A stretch of 44,055 nucleotides of DNA from Flavobacteriales bacterium (GTDB lineage Bacteria; Bacteroidota; Bacteroidia; Flavobacteriales; Flavobacteriaceae): contig JAHEDS010000013.1 in assembly GCA_024641135.1 (NCBI GenBank), forward strand, positions 1-44,055. Reading direction: 5' to 3'. A program made the translations under genes and the position numbers. Under the pieces are notes generated by a model that was not told the DNA's origin, ran no database searches, and worked only from the letters and a program-made list of their open reading frames with translations. This document shows positions 8,240-15,663 of this stretch, one piece after another. Position 1 is the stretch's first letter. The number at the start of each line of letters is the position of its first letter.

Positions 8240-9286
8240 ATGAAGTGTATTTTATTTTGTCAAAATAACTATGCATTTGGAATATTAGAGCCTATCAAAG
8301 CTTACCTTGACAAAAAAGAACATAGCTATTTATGGTATGTATCCGAAAAAATAATTGGCGATTTTCCTTATAAGACCGAACCATATACATCTTCAATTTC
8401 CGATTTAGTTTCTTATCAAAGTGATGCCATTTTTGTCCCAGGAAATGAAGTACCTCATTATTTAAGAGGCGTAAAAGTTCAGGTGTTTCATGGACTTGCA
8501 GGAGAAAAGAAAGGTCATTTTAGAATAAGGCATTATTTTGATCTTTATTTAACTCAAGGCCCTTATTTTACAGATACTTTCAACACCTTAAAAGCAATAC
8601 ATAAAAATTTTGATGTCATTGAAACCGGTTGGCCCAAGTTAGACATTTATGGTAATAATAAATCATTATATGTAGAGGAAAAGAACTCTATTTTAAAAAA
8701 TCATAAAGCAAAAACCTTATTGCTTTATGCACCAACTTTTTCTCCAAAATTGACTTCTGCCCCTTTTTTACTGAAACAAATAAAAACTTTAGCTAAAAAC
8801 AAAGACTATTTGATTTTATTAAAATTCCATCCATTAATGGAGCAAACATGGATAGAATCATATAAAAAATTGGCTGAAGAAATAGATAATATCGTTTATG
8901 TAAATGAAAAGAATATTATAAAATATTTATTGATGGCCGATTTGTTGATTAGTGATACTTCCTCAGTAATTTATGAATTTATCTTATTGAACAAACCTGT
9001 GGTTTCTTTCAAAAGTATTTCAAAAAATATTCATTGGGATAACAGTTTAGATTATGATCAACTGGTTCCTTTAATCGAAAAAAACCTTGGTGAGGATCCT
9101 TTTGCTGCAGAACGGAATTACATTTTTGAACAATTTCACCCTTATAATGATGGCAAATCCGCTGAACGTATGGTGGAAGCTGTTAAACAATATATCAATA
9201 AAAACGGAATCCCAGAGAAAAGAAAACTTTCATTTTTAAGGAAAATGAAAATTAATTCCATTTTTAAAAAACCCAAATCGAACTAA
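8240..9286 (+). CDS. CDP-glycerol glycerophosphotransferase-like protein
   Basis: Member of the Glyphos_transf family (TagB/TagF/CDP-glycerol:glycerophosphotransferase), which moves a phospho-alcohol from a CDP carrier to a glycan or polymer. 348 residues, about the size of a single catalytic domain. Recognisable pieces: VFHGLAGEKKGHF near residue 82, TLLLYAPTFSP, ILLKFHPLMEQ, and the donor-site signature LLISDTSSVIYEFILLNKPV. No signal peptide; likely cytoplasmic and membrane-associated through basic surfaces (Lys-rich C-terminus). It sits one base after the nucleotidyltransferase and one base before a glycosyltransferase. In a Gram-negative organism such enzymes probably decorate lipopolysaccharide or capsule. 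Confidence 0.75.
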   Translation: MKCILFCQNNYAFGILEPIKAYLDKKEHSYLWYVSEKIIGDFPYKTEPYTSSISDLVSYQSDAIFVPGNEVPHYLRGVKVQVFHGLAGEKKGHFRIRHYFDLYLTQGPYFTDTFNTLKAIHKNFDVIETGWPKLDIYGNNKSLYVEEKNSILKNHKAKTLLLYAPTFSPKLTSAPFLLKQIKTLAKNKDYLILLKFHPLMEQTWIESYKKLAEEIDNIVYVNEKNIIKYLLMADLLISDTSSVIYEFILLNKPVVSFKSISKNIHWDNSLDYDQLVPLIEKNLGEDPFAAERNYIFEQFHPYNDGKSAERMVEAVKQYINKNGIPEKRKLSFLRKMKINSIFKKPKSN

Positions 9287-9287
9287 A

Positions 9288-10046
9288 ATGATCAAACTTT
9301 CAGCAGTAATCATCACCTACAATGAAGAAGAACATCTCGAAAAATGTTTATCTTCTCTTAAGGGTGTTGCAGATGAAATTGTAGTGGTTGATTCATTTTC
9401 AACAGACAATACTCCTGATATATGTAAAAAATTTAACGTAAAGTTCATTCAACAGGTATTTTTGGGCTATATCGAACAAAAAAACTTTGCACTCTCTCAT
9501 GCTAGCTTCGATTATATTTTGTCTTTGGATGGAGATGAAGCTCTTTCAGATGAATTAAAATCATCGATTTTAGAAACAAAATCCAACTGGAATTATGATG
9601 GCTATTACTGTAACAGACTTAACAACTATAGTGGGCAGTGGATCAAACATTCTGATTGGTATCCCGATAAAAAATTACGCTTATTTAAAAAAGAAAGTGG
9701 CGAATGGAAAGGCATAAACCCACATGATTGCTATACTTTAAAAAAAGGGCTTAAAGCTGGAAAATTAAAGGGAGACCTTTTACACTGGATTTATAGAGAT
9801 TACTCAGACCACAACCAGAAAATTGAACGTTTTTCAACAATTGCGTCTGAAGCTTATTTTAAATTGGGTAAAAAATCGTCTATCTGGAAAATTATTTACA
9901 GACCAACTTGGGCATTTTTTAAAGCTTATTTTTTAAGATTAGGCTTTTTAGATGGTTTAAACGGTTGGATTATTTGCGTGCAAACTTACAATGTAACATT
10001 TTTAAAATATGTAAAACTTTACCGTCTTTGGAAAACAAAAACATAG
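9288..10046 (+). CDS. Family 2 glycosyltransferase, WaaE/KdtX-like
   Basis: Inverting GT2 enzyme, 252 residues. The N-terminal GT-A core starts LSAVIITYNEEEHLEKCL, continues EIVVVDSFSTDNT, and has the metal-binding DGDEAL at residues 81-86. The SLDGDEALSDEL form and the later WKGINPHDCY region match the WaaE/KdtX subgroup that adds a sugar to the lipopolysaccharide inner core. Start is the ATG one base after the upstream stop, so it is the third gene of a three-gene operon. Its stop is separated by a single base from the stop of the opposing kinase-like gene. Confidence 0.85.
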   Translation: MIKLSAVIITYNEEEHLEKCLSSLKGVADEIVVVDSFSTDNTPDICKKFNVKFIQQVFLGYIEQKNFALSHASFDYILSLDGDEALSDELKSSILETKSNWNYDGYYCNRLNNYSGQWIKHSDWYPDKKLRLFKKESGEWKGINPHDCYTLKKGLKAGKLKGDLLHWIYRDYSDHNQKIERFSTIASEAYFKLGKKSSIWKIIYRPTWAFFKAYFLRLGFLDGLNGWIICVQTYNVTFLKYVKLYRLWKTKT

Positions 10047-10047
10047 T

Positions 10048-10800
10048 CTATTTTTTTAAGAATTTCTGTTTCATCCTCTTTTTCCTGTGAAATTTCTCCT
10101 GAAAAGCTTTGGTTTCTTGCCACATTAAATTTACTATTTTATTATAATCTTCACCCGAACATTTAGCATATTCATCACTCATCACATCTACCATCGATTT
10201 ATGAATAGTTAAACGTGCAAAATTTTTAATTCTGGTCTCAAAATCTAATGGCCCAAAATTCATACGGTTTAAATCAACCAAGTAAAAATTATAATCCGTT
10301 CCATTCCTTTTTATTAACGTATTTCCAGGCGAATGGTCTAAAAAATGGATATTTTTTTGATGTAAACTATATGTGAACCTTGTAAATGCCCTTAAAATAG
10401 TATCGTAATCAGGAATATTGAAGTCTTTAGTAAGTTCTCTATAAGTTAAATCATAATTTAAATGTTCACTCACATAATAACTTTTCCCAAATAAAAACAT
10501 ACTTGGATATTCATAATACGCAATTGGTTTAGGAGTTCCTATACCTAATTCAATTAGTTTATTGGCGTATTCAAAAGAACGCTGAGCTTTGCTTGTTCTA
10601 AAAAATTTATACGCAATTCGATTAAAAATATTCGGAATTTTAAACGCTTTAATGTTTAAAAACTCATCATGAAATGGAATTATTTTAATTGTATTTCTAG
10701 CTTGATTTCCAATTTCATTTCCAAATGATTCGAAATTTTCTATAAGATTAGTTATTTCTTTATCATTTACTTTATACTCCTCTTTAAAAACCTTCTTCAT
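10048..10800 (-). CDS. Kdo/lipopolysaccharide-kinase-like (InaA/WaaP) protein
   Basis: Small kinase of the Kdo kinase/InaA/RIO-like group that would phosphorylate a lipopolysaccharide core sugar. From the ATG at 10800 it has 250 residues. The catalytic loop HFLDHSPGN lies at residues 152-160 (Asp155, Asn160) and a DFG-like DLN starts at Asp176. A candidate ATP-binding Lys is in the IKAFKIP strand near residue 51-54. The frame could extend nine codons to a TTG at 10827, overlapping the upstream gene by 19 bases; I prefer the ATG. Its neighbour on the same strand is a DUF1919 gene, and the facing operon holds a core glycosyltransferase, which supports a role in lipopolysaccharide. Confidence 0.78.
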   Translation of the reverse strand: MKKVFKEEYKVNDKEITNLIENFESFGNEIGNQARNTIKIIPFHDEFLNIKAFKIPNIFNRIAYKFFRTSKAQRSFEYANKLIELGIGTPKPIAYYEYPSMFLFGKSYYVSEHLNYDLTYRELTKDFNIPDYDTILRAFTRFTYSLHQKNIHFLDHSPGNTLIKRNGTDYNFYLVDLNRMNFGPLDFETRIKNFARLTIHKSMVDVMSDEYAKCSGEDYNKIVNLMWQETKAFQEKFHRKKRMKQKFLKK

Positions 10801-10808
10801 AACATCAA

Positions 10809-11465
10809 TTAACTTCGTAACAACCAATTATTCAAATCAAAATACAAAAAGGTTAATTTAAATAGTTTTTTACCATTTGGAATTAAAGTATTATCTTTTT
10901 TGTTTTTCTCTATTATTTTAATATGATCTTTAGTATTTAAACCTTCTATTTTACTCAAAGAATATGAAAGTTTGTTTTTAAATGGCAAACTGTGGAATTT
11001 TTTAATATGTTCTTCAGTAGCTGACCATGCTGTACATATTTTAAAATAATAGTTATCTTTATTTGTTTCTTCTAACATTCTTTTCTTCCTTCTATCCCAT
11101 TTTATTTTAGCATCTTCTTCGTTTTTATTATGCCTAAAATGAATTTCAATATCATCTAAAAGTGCCAAGGGGTAATTTAATTCTCTTTCCGGGTATTTGC
11201 TCTTATTTATAAATGTAAGCTCTTGCTCCATATAATAATCAAAATTTGTTAACAATTTTATATAACAATCACCATAAACACCTACGCCTGCAAAAGGCGT
11301 ATTATATGGTCTCTTGTACCATTGATATAAACTCCCTCCCCAACAATTATCAGATATAATTACAAAGTTTTTATCCTTTAAAAGCTCAATATCTCTCTTG
11401 TTAATATTATTTTTAAATATTTCCCTAAACTTTCTTCGAATAAAAACTGAAATCTTTCTATACAT
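10809..11465 (-). CDS. DUF1919 family protein, probable exopolysaccharide biosynthesis
   Basis: 218 residues with the DUF1919 hallmarks FVIISDNCWGGSLYQWY near the N-terminus, the YNTPFAGVGV segment, and a central DDIEIHFRHNKNEEDAKIKW block followed by a run of Arg and Lys. Members are found in capsule and exopolysaccharide loci, sometimes next to glycosyltransferases; the biochemical activity is unknown to me. A basic N-terminal stretch but no signal peptide suggests a cytoplasmic, membrane-associated protein. It precedes the Kdo-kinase-like gene by eight bases, so they form a two-gene operon converging on the glycan operon. Confidence 0.78.
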   Translation of the reverse strand: MYRKISVFIRRKFREIFKNNINKRDIELLKDKNFVIISDNCWGGSLYQWYKRPYNTPFAGVGVYGDCYIKLLTNFDYYMEQELTFINKSKYPERELNYPLALLDDIEIHFRHNKNEEDAKIKWDRRKKRMLEETNKDNYYFKICTAWSATEEHIKKFHSLPFKNKLSYSLSKIEGLNTKDHIKIIEKNKKDNTLIPNGKKLFKLTFLYFDLNNWLLRS

Positions 11466-11558
11466 TATCTATTTAAATTTTAAAATATCGCTTTTCTAAA
11501 AACACCTTTAAAAAGGTGCAATATTAATAAACATTTAAGGAAAGTAAAAAAGTAATAC

Positions 11559-11566
11559 TAACTTTG
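11559..11566 (+). promoter_or_regulatory. Putative -7 promoter element for the Sua5/YrdC gene
   Basis: TAACTTTG (TAnnTTTG) 16 bases before the proposed TTG start at 11583. A weak -33 candidate TTTA at 11534-11537 is 21 bases upstream. Confidence 0.6.
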
Positions 11567-11582
11567 TGAAAAAACGAACAAC

Positions 11583-12143
11583 TTGCAAGCTGAAATAAAC
11601 AAAACTCTAAAAACTCTTAAAGAGGGAGGTCTCATTCTCTACCCTACAGATACTGTTTGGGGCATTGGCTGTGATGCTAACAACCCTGAATCTGTAGAAA
11701 AAATATATAAGTTAAAGCAACGCCATGATAGTAAAGCACTAATTTGTTTAGTGGCTGATGACCGGATGCTAAAAAAATATATCAAAAAAATACCTGAAGT
11801 GGCTTATGATATAATTGATATTTCTGAAACCCCTATTACAATCATATATGATGATGCCCAAAATTTAGCACCAAATCTTATTGCCAATGACAATACTATA
11901 GCCATTAGAATTCCTAATGATGATTTTTGTTTTCAATTATTACGTCGATTTAATGGTGCCATAGTTTCAACCTCGGCTAATATTAGCGGAATGCCAACTC
12001 CAAAATCATTTAAAGAAATATCTGCAGAGGTTTTAAAAGGTGTAGACTATGTTGTAAATTTGCATCGCGAAAAAATTTGCAGCAAACCATCATCTATCAT
12101 TAAATTAAATAGTAATGGCGTTGTTAAAGTTATAAGGTCTTAA
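11583..12143 (+). CDS. L-threonylcarbamoyladenylate synthase, Sua5/YrdC family
   Basis: Makes threonylcarbamoyl-AMP for the t6A modification at position 37 of ANN-decoding tRNAs. 186 residues with the YrdC-domain signature ILYPTDTVWGIGCDA near residue 19 and the later GAIVSTSANISGMPTP. It is the short YrdC-type form without the Sua5 C-terminal domain. The start appears to be TTG at 11583: it keeps a normal N-terminus for the family, no ATG is available before the conserved region, and a -7 element stands 16 bases upstream. The CCA-adding enzyme follows after 71 bases, making a tRNA-processing pair. Confidence 0.88.
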   Translation: MQAEINKTLKTLKEGGLILYPTDTVWGIGCDANNPESVEKIYKLKQRHDSKALICLVADDRMLKKYIKKIPEVAYDIIDISETPITIIYDDAQNLAPNLIANDNTIAIRIPNDDFCFQLLRRFNGAIVSTSANISGMPTPKSFKEISAEVLKGVDYVVNLHREKICSKPSSIIKLNSNGVVKVIRS

Positions 12144-12214
12144 CATCTTATAAAAAACTATAAATTTCAATTTATACAATTGATATTTTGAATTGGATTA
12201 TTGCATTATAATTA

Positions 12215-13639
12215 ATGAATTACAAAAGCGCCTTACATCATAACATTTTTAAGATTATTTCACAATCTGCAAAAGACATAAATGTAGATAGCTACGTTAT
12301 TGGTGGTTTTGTCCGTGACTTTTTACTTAACCGTGGGTTAACTAAAGATATTGATATAGTTGCCATTGGTGATGGTATTGAACTCGCCAAACAAGTCTCT
12401 AAGAATCTTCCAAACAAACCAAAAGTTCAAGTATTTAAAACGTATGGCACGGCCATGCTTCATTACGATGATATTGAAATTGAATTTGTTGGAGCAAGAA
12501 AAGAATCTTACAGTGAGGATAGCAGAAATCCGGTTGTTGAAAATGGCACTTTACAAGATGATCAAAATAGGCGAGATTTTACTATAAACGCTTTAGCCTT
12601 AAATTTAAGTCAAGCTAATTTTGGAGACCTATTGGATCCGTTTAATGGAGTTAGTGATTTACAAAATAAAATTATCCGCACACCATTAGATCCAGACATA
12701 ACATATAGTGATGATCCTCTTCGTATGATGCGAGCAATTCGTTTTTCAACGCAATTAGGATTTATTATAGAAGAAACTTCTCTACAAGCTATTTCTAAAA
12801 ATAAAGACAGAATTCAAATTATTACCAATGAACGTGTAGTTGTTGAATTAAATAAAATTCTTGAAAGCGATAAACCTTCCATTGGATTTTTATTGCTTGA
12901 AGAAACAGGATTACTAGATTTTATTCTTCCGGAATTATTGGCTTTAAAAGGTATTGATGAAATTGAAGGTCAGAAACATAAGGATAATTTTTATCATACT
13001 CTGGAAGTAGTTGACAATATAGCAGAAAACACAAATAATCTTTGGTTACGATGGGCCGCCTTACTTCATGATATAGGGAAAGCCCCAACCAAAAAATTCA
13101 GCCAAAAAGTTGGTTGGACTTTTCATGGACATGAATTTGAAGGGTCAAAAATGGTATATCAATTATTTAAGCGCTTAAAAATGCCATTAAATGACAAAAT
13201 GAAATTTGTTCAAAAAATGGTATTAATGAGTTCCAGACCTATTGTTTTAGCTAATGATGAAGTCACCGATTCAGCAGTACGTCGTTTAGTGTTTGATGCC
13301 GGCGACTATGTAGATGATTTAATGACCTTATGTGAAGCCGACATAACAACTAAAAATCCTAAAAAATTCTCCAAATACCATAACAATTTCAAGATTGTTC
13401 GCGAAAAAATTATTGAAGTAGAAGAACGGGATCATGTACGTAATTTTCAGCCACCAATTTCAGGTGAAGAAATTATGAAGGCGTTTGATTTAAAGCCTTC
13501 AAAAGAGATTGGCATAATTAAAGAAGCTATAAAAGAAGCTATACTAGACGGTAATATTCCGAATGAACATGAGGCCGCTTATACCCTTATGATAAAAGAA
13601 GGTACACGATTAGGTTTAACACATATCACCAAGAAATGA
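12215..13639 (+). CDS. cca: CCA tRNA nucleotidyltransferase with HD domain
   Basis: Adds or repairs the 3' CCA end of tRNAs. 474 residues. The nucleotidyltransferase head has GGFVRD at residues 30-35 and the metal-binding DID at 45-47. RRDFTINA lies at 119-126, DDPLRMMRAIRF at 166-177 and NERVVVEL at 205-212. An HD phosphohydrolase domain follows, with LLHDIGK containing His285-Asp286. The HD extension indicates the bacterial CCA/HD type. The stop overlaps the start of the next gene by four bases (ATGA), showing translational coupling. A poly(A) polymerase is the only close alternative and is less likely in this phylum. Confidence 0.92.
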   Translation: MNYKSALHHNIFKIISQSAKDINVDSYVIGGFVRDFLLNRGLTKDIDIVAIGDGIELAKQVSKNLPNKPKVQVFKTYGTAMLHYDDIEIEFVGARKESYSEDSRNPVVENGTLQDDQNRRDFTINALALNLSQANFGDLLDPFNGVSDLQNKIIRTPLDPDITYSDDPLRMMRAIRFSTQLGFIIEETSLQAISKNKDRIQIITNERVVVELNKILESDKPSIGFLLLEETGLLDFILPELLALKGIDEIEGQKHKDNFYHTLEVVDNIAENTNNLWLRWAALLHDIGKAPTKKFSQKVGWTFHGHEFEGSKMVYQLFKRLKMPLNDKMKFVQKMVLMSSRPIVLANDEVTDSAVRRLVFDAGDYVDDLMTLCEADITTKNPKKFSKYHNNFKIVREKIIEVEERDHVRNFQPPISGEEIMKAFDLKPSKEIGIIKEAIKEAILDGNIPNEHEAAYTLMIKEGTRLGLTHITKK

Positions 13640-14088
13640 TTAAGTTAATAAGAACAAATTCTAAAAATCCGGATTTTATAAATCTCGTAAAAAATTTAGA
13701 TGCCTTTTTAAAAATCACAGATGGCGATGAACATGAATTTTACAACCAGTATAATAACATTGATGTAATTAAATATACTGTTGTGGCTTTTATAAATGAA
13801 AAACCAGTTGGTTGCGGAGCGTTGAAAGCCTTTGATACGGACCGTATTGAAATAAAACGTATGTATACCGAAAAAGTTGCTAGAGGAAAAGGTGTTGCTT
13901 CTAAAATTCTTAACGAACTAGAAAACTGGTCTAAAGAACTTCAATACAAATCCTGTATTCTTGAAACAGGAGTCAACCAGACGGAAGCAATAGGACTATA
14001 TAAAAAAAATAATTATCATTTAATTTCGAATTACGGACAATACACAAATGTTAAAAATAGTTTGTGTTTTGAAAAACATCTTTTATAA
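13636..14088 (+). CDS. GNAT family N-acetyltransferase
   Basis: 150-residue acyl-CoA-dependent acetyltransferase of unknown substrate. The acetyl-CoA pyrophosphate loop reads RGKGVASK at residues 83-90, preceded by the strand EIKRMYTE and followed by KSCILETG. The VGCGALK strand near residue 58-64 is also typical. It overlaps the CCA gene by four bases and the heme A synthase starts one base after its stop, so the three genes should be translated from one message. Confidence 0.85.
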   Translation: MIKLIRTNSKNPDFINLVKNLDAFLKITDGDEHEFYNQYNNIDVIKYTVVAFINEKPVGCGALKAFDTDRIEIKRMYTEKVARGKGVASKILNELENWSKELQYKSCILETGVNQTEAIGLYKKNNYHLISNYGQYTNVKNSLCFEKHLL

Positions 14089-14089
14089 T

Positions 14090-15106
14090 ATGAAAAAGGA
14101 TAATAAAAAAGTTATTTATTGGCTATTTACAGGTTGTATATTAATATTCATTATGGTAGTAGTTGGAGGTATTACCAGATTAACACATTCAGGTTTATCC
14201 ATTTCTAACTATAAATTAATTTCTGGAGTAATTCCTCCGATGAATGATATTGAATGGCAGGAAGCTTTTGATTTATATAAACAATACCCAGAATATCAAA
14301 AACTTAATAATCATTTCAATCTCCAGGATTTTAAAGACATCTATTTCTGGGAATGGTTACATCGTGTAATAGGACGTTTTATTGGGTTAGTGTTTTTATT
14401 GCCTTTTTTATACTTCCTATTAACGAAAAAACTTTCCAAATCAACTATAAAAAAATCTGTTGTCTTACTTGGCCTTGGGGCTTTTCAAGGATTTATGGGT
14501 TGGTACATGGTTAAAAGTGGTTTGGTAGATAATCCAGACGTAAGTCATTACCGTTTAGCCGCTCATTTAACAACAGCATTTATAACATTTGCATACACCT
14601 TTTGGGTCGCATTAGATTTAATCTATCCCATTAAAAAAGAAGTTGATATAGCTTTTAGAAATTTCATACGATTTTCTTTAGTAATCTTAATAATTCAAAT
14701 TATTTATGGGGCTTTTGTGGCTGGGTTGGATGCTGGTTTTATTCATAATCATTGGCCTATGATGAGTGAAGGTAAATTCATTCATGAAACCGTTTTTATT
14801 GAACAACACCCTTGGTATAAAAATTTTATTGAAGGCAAAAGTGGCGTCCAATTTGCTCATAGAATATTAGCATATTTAGTAGTAATTATGGTAATTGCCA
14901 TATGGCAAAAATCAAAAAAAATACAAGTGACAAGTTTACAATACAAAGGAATTTTATCTTTATTAATTATTGTAGGTATTCAATTTTTATTGGGTGTATT
15001 TACTATTTTATTTCAAGTTCCAGTCTGGCTTGGGGTAGCACATCAGGTTGGAGCTTTTATTTTGTTAAGTTCAATGATATTTACTCTACATCGTTTTACC
15101 AAATAA
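14090..15106 (+). CDS. ctaA: Heme A synthase (CtaA/COX15)
   Basis: Integral membrane mono-oxygenase that oxidises heme O to heme A for aa3-type cytochrome oxidase. From the ATG at 14090 it has 338 residues, with about eight hydrophobic segments. Family motifs include GGITRLTHSGLSI at residues 26-38, the EWLHRVIGRFIG and HYRLAAHLTTAF helices, and QFAHRILAYLVV and VAHQVGAFILL in the second half, each supplying a heme-ligand-type His. An in-frame ATG at 14048 would overlap the GNAT gene by 41 bases and adds 14 non-conserved residues, so I use 14090. Confidence 0.92.
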   Translation: MKKDNKKVIYWLFTGCILIFIMVVVGGITRLTHSGLSISNYKLISGVIPPMNDIEWQEAFDLYKQYPEYQKLNNHFNLQDFKDIYFWEWLHRVIGRFIGLVFLLPFLYFLLTKKLSKSTIKKSVVLLGLGAFQGFMGWYMVKSGLVDNPDVSHYRLAAHLTTAFITFAYTFWVALDLIYPIKKEVDIAFRNFIRFSLVILIIQIIYGAFVAGLDAGFIHNHWPMMSEGKFIHETVFIEQHPWYKNFIEGKSGVQFAHRILAYLVVIMVIAIWQKSKKIQVTSLQYKGILSLLIIVGIQFLLGVFTILFQVPVWLGVAHQVGAFILLSSMIFTLHRFTK

Positions 15107-15117
15107 TCGAAAACAAT

Positions 15118-15125
15118 TACATTTG
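15118..15125 (+). promoter_or_regulatory. Putative -7 promoter element for the pRiA4b-like gene
   Basis: TACATTTG (TAnnTTTG) 17 bases before the ATG at 15143, in the 36-base gap after the heme A synthase gene. Confidence 0.6.
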
Positions 15126-15142
15126 CAACTTAATTTAATACT

Positions 15143-15655
15143 ATGATTTACAGGTTTAGAGTTATTCTTGATAATGATACTGAAGATGATATATTTCGTG
15201 ATATAGAAATCAAGGAATCGGATACCTTAGAAGATTTACATAACGTTATTACTCAATCTTTTGGATTTGACGGAACAGAAATGGCTTCATTTTATGTAAG
15301 TGATGAGATGTGGAATCAGGGTCAAGAAATTTCACTGTTTGATTTAACAGAAGACGCTTCTGCTGAATTAATGAACAATACAGTTATAAATAGTGTGGTT
15401 TATGAAATGCAGCCAAAATTAATTTATGTTTATGACTTTTTTAATTTATGGACTTTTTATGTTGAATTAGCTGAAATTGTTGATGAAACGGAAGGTGCTT
15501 CATATCCTAATCTCTTATTTTCGAAAGGTCAAATTCCAGATGAAGCTCCAGAAAAGGTTTTTGAAGCTGAAAGCTCAGATGACTTTGATGAATTTGATGA
15601 TGATTTAGATATTGATGATTACGAGAATTTAGATTTTGATGAGAACTGGAATTAA
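15143..15655 (+). CDS. Plasmid pRiA4b ORF-3-like (IS1096 TnpR-type) protein
   Basis: 170 residues. The opening MIYRFRVILDND, then IKESDTLEDLHNVITQSFGFDG with ASFYVSDEMW, matches the pRiA4b ORF-3 family. Members were first named from plasmids and insertion sequences but many are plain chromosomal genes of unknown function. The last 30 residues are almost all Asp, Glu and Asn (SSDDFDEFDDDLDIDDYEN), a strongly acidic tail. No transposase, inverted repeats or composition shift surrounds it, so nothing here suggests a mobile element. It converges on the minus-strand gene ending at 15664, eight bases away. Confidence 0.75.
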   Translation: MIYRFRVILDNDTEDDIFRDIEIKESDTLEDLHNVITQSFGFDGTEMASFYVSDEMWNQGQEISLFDLTEDASAELMNNTVINSVVYEMQPKLIYVYDFFNLWTFYVELAEIVDETEGASYPNLLFSKGQIPDEAPEKVFEAESSDDFDEFDDDLDIDDYENLDFDENWN

Positions 15656-15663
15656 TTTCTCAG

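Noticed and set aside
11503-11518. Inverted repeat CACCTT/AAGGTG between divergent genes
   Set aside because: Six base pairs, no T-tract and no second copy; could be an operator but not supportable alone.
14048-14089. Upstream ATG extension of heme A synthase
   Set aside because: Lies inside the GNAT gene and adds a non-conserved N-terminus; the ATG at 14090 fits.
15143-15655. Insertion-sequence remnant
   Set aside because: Only the protein family name links it to mobile elements; no transposase or inverted repeats are visible.
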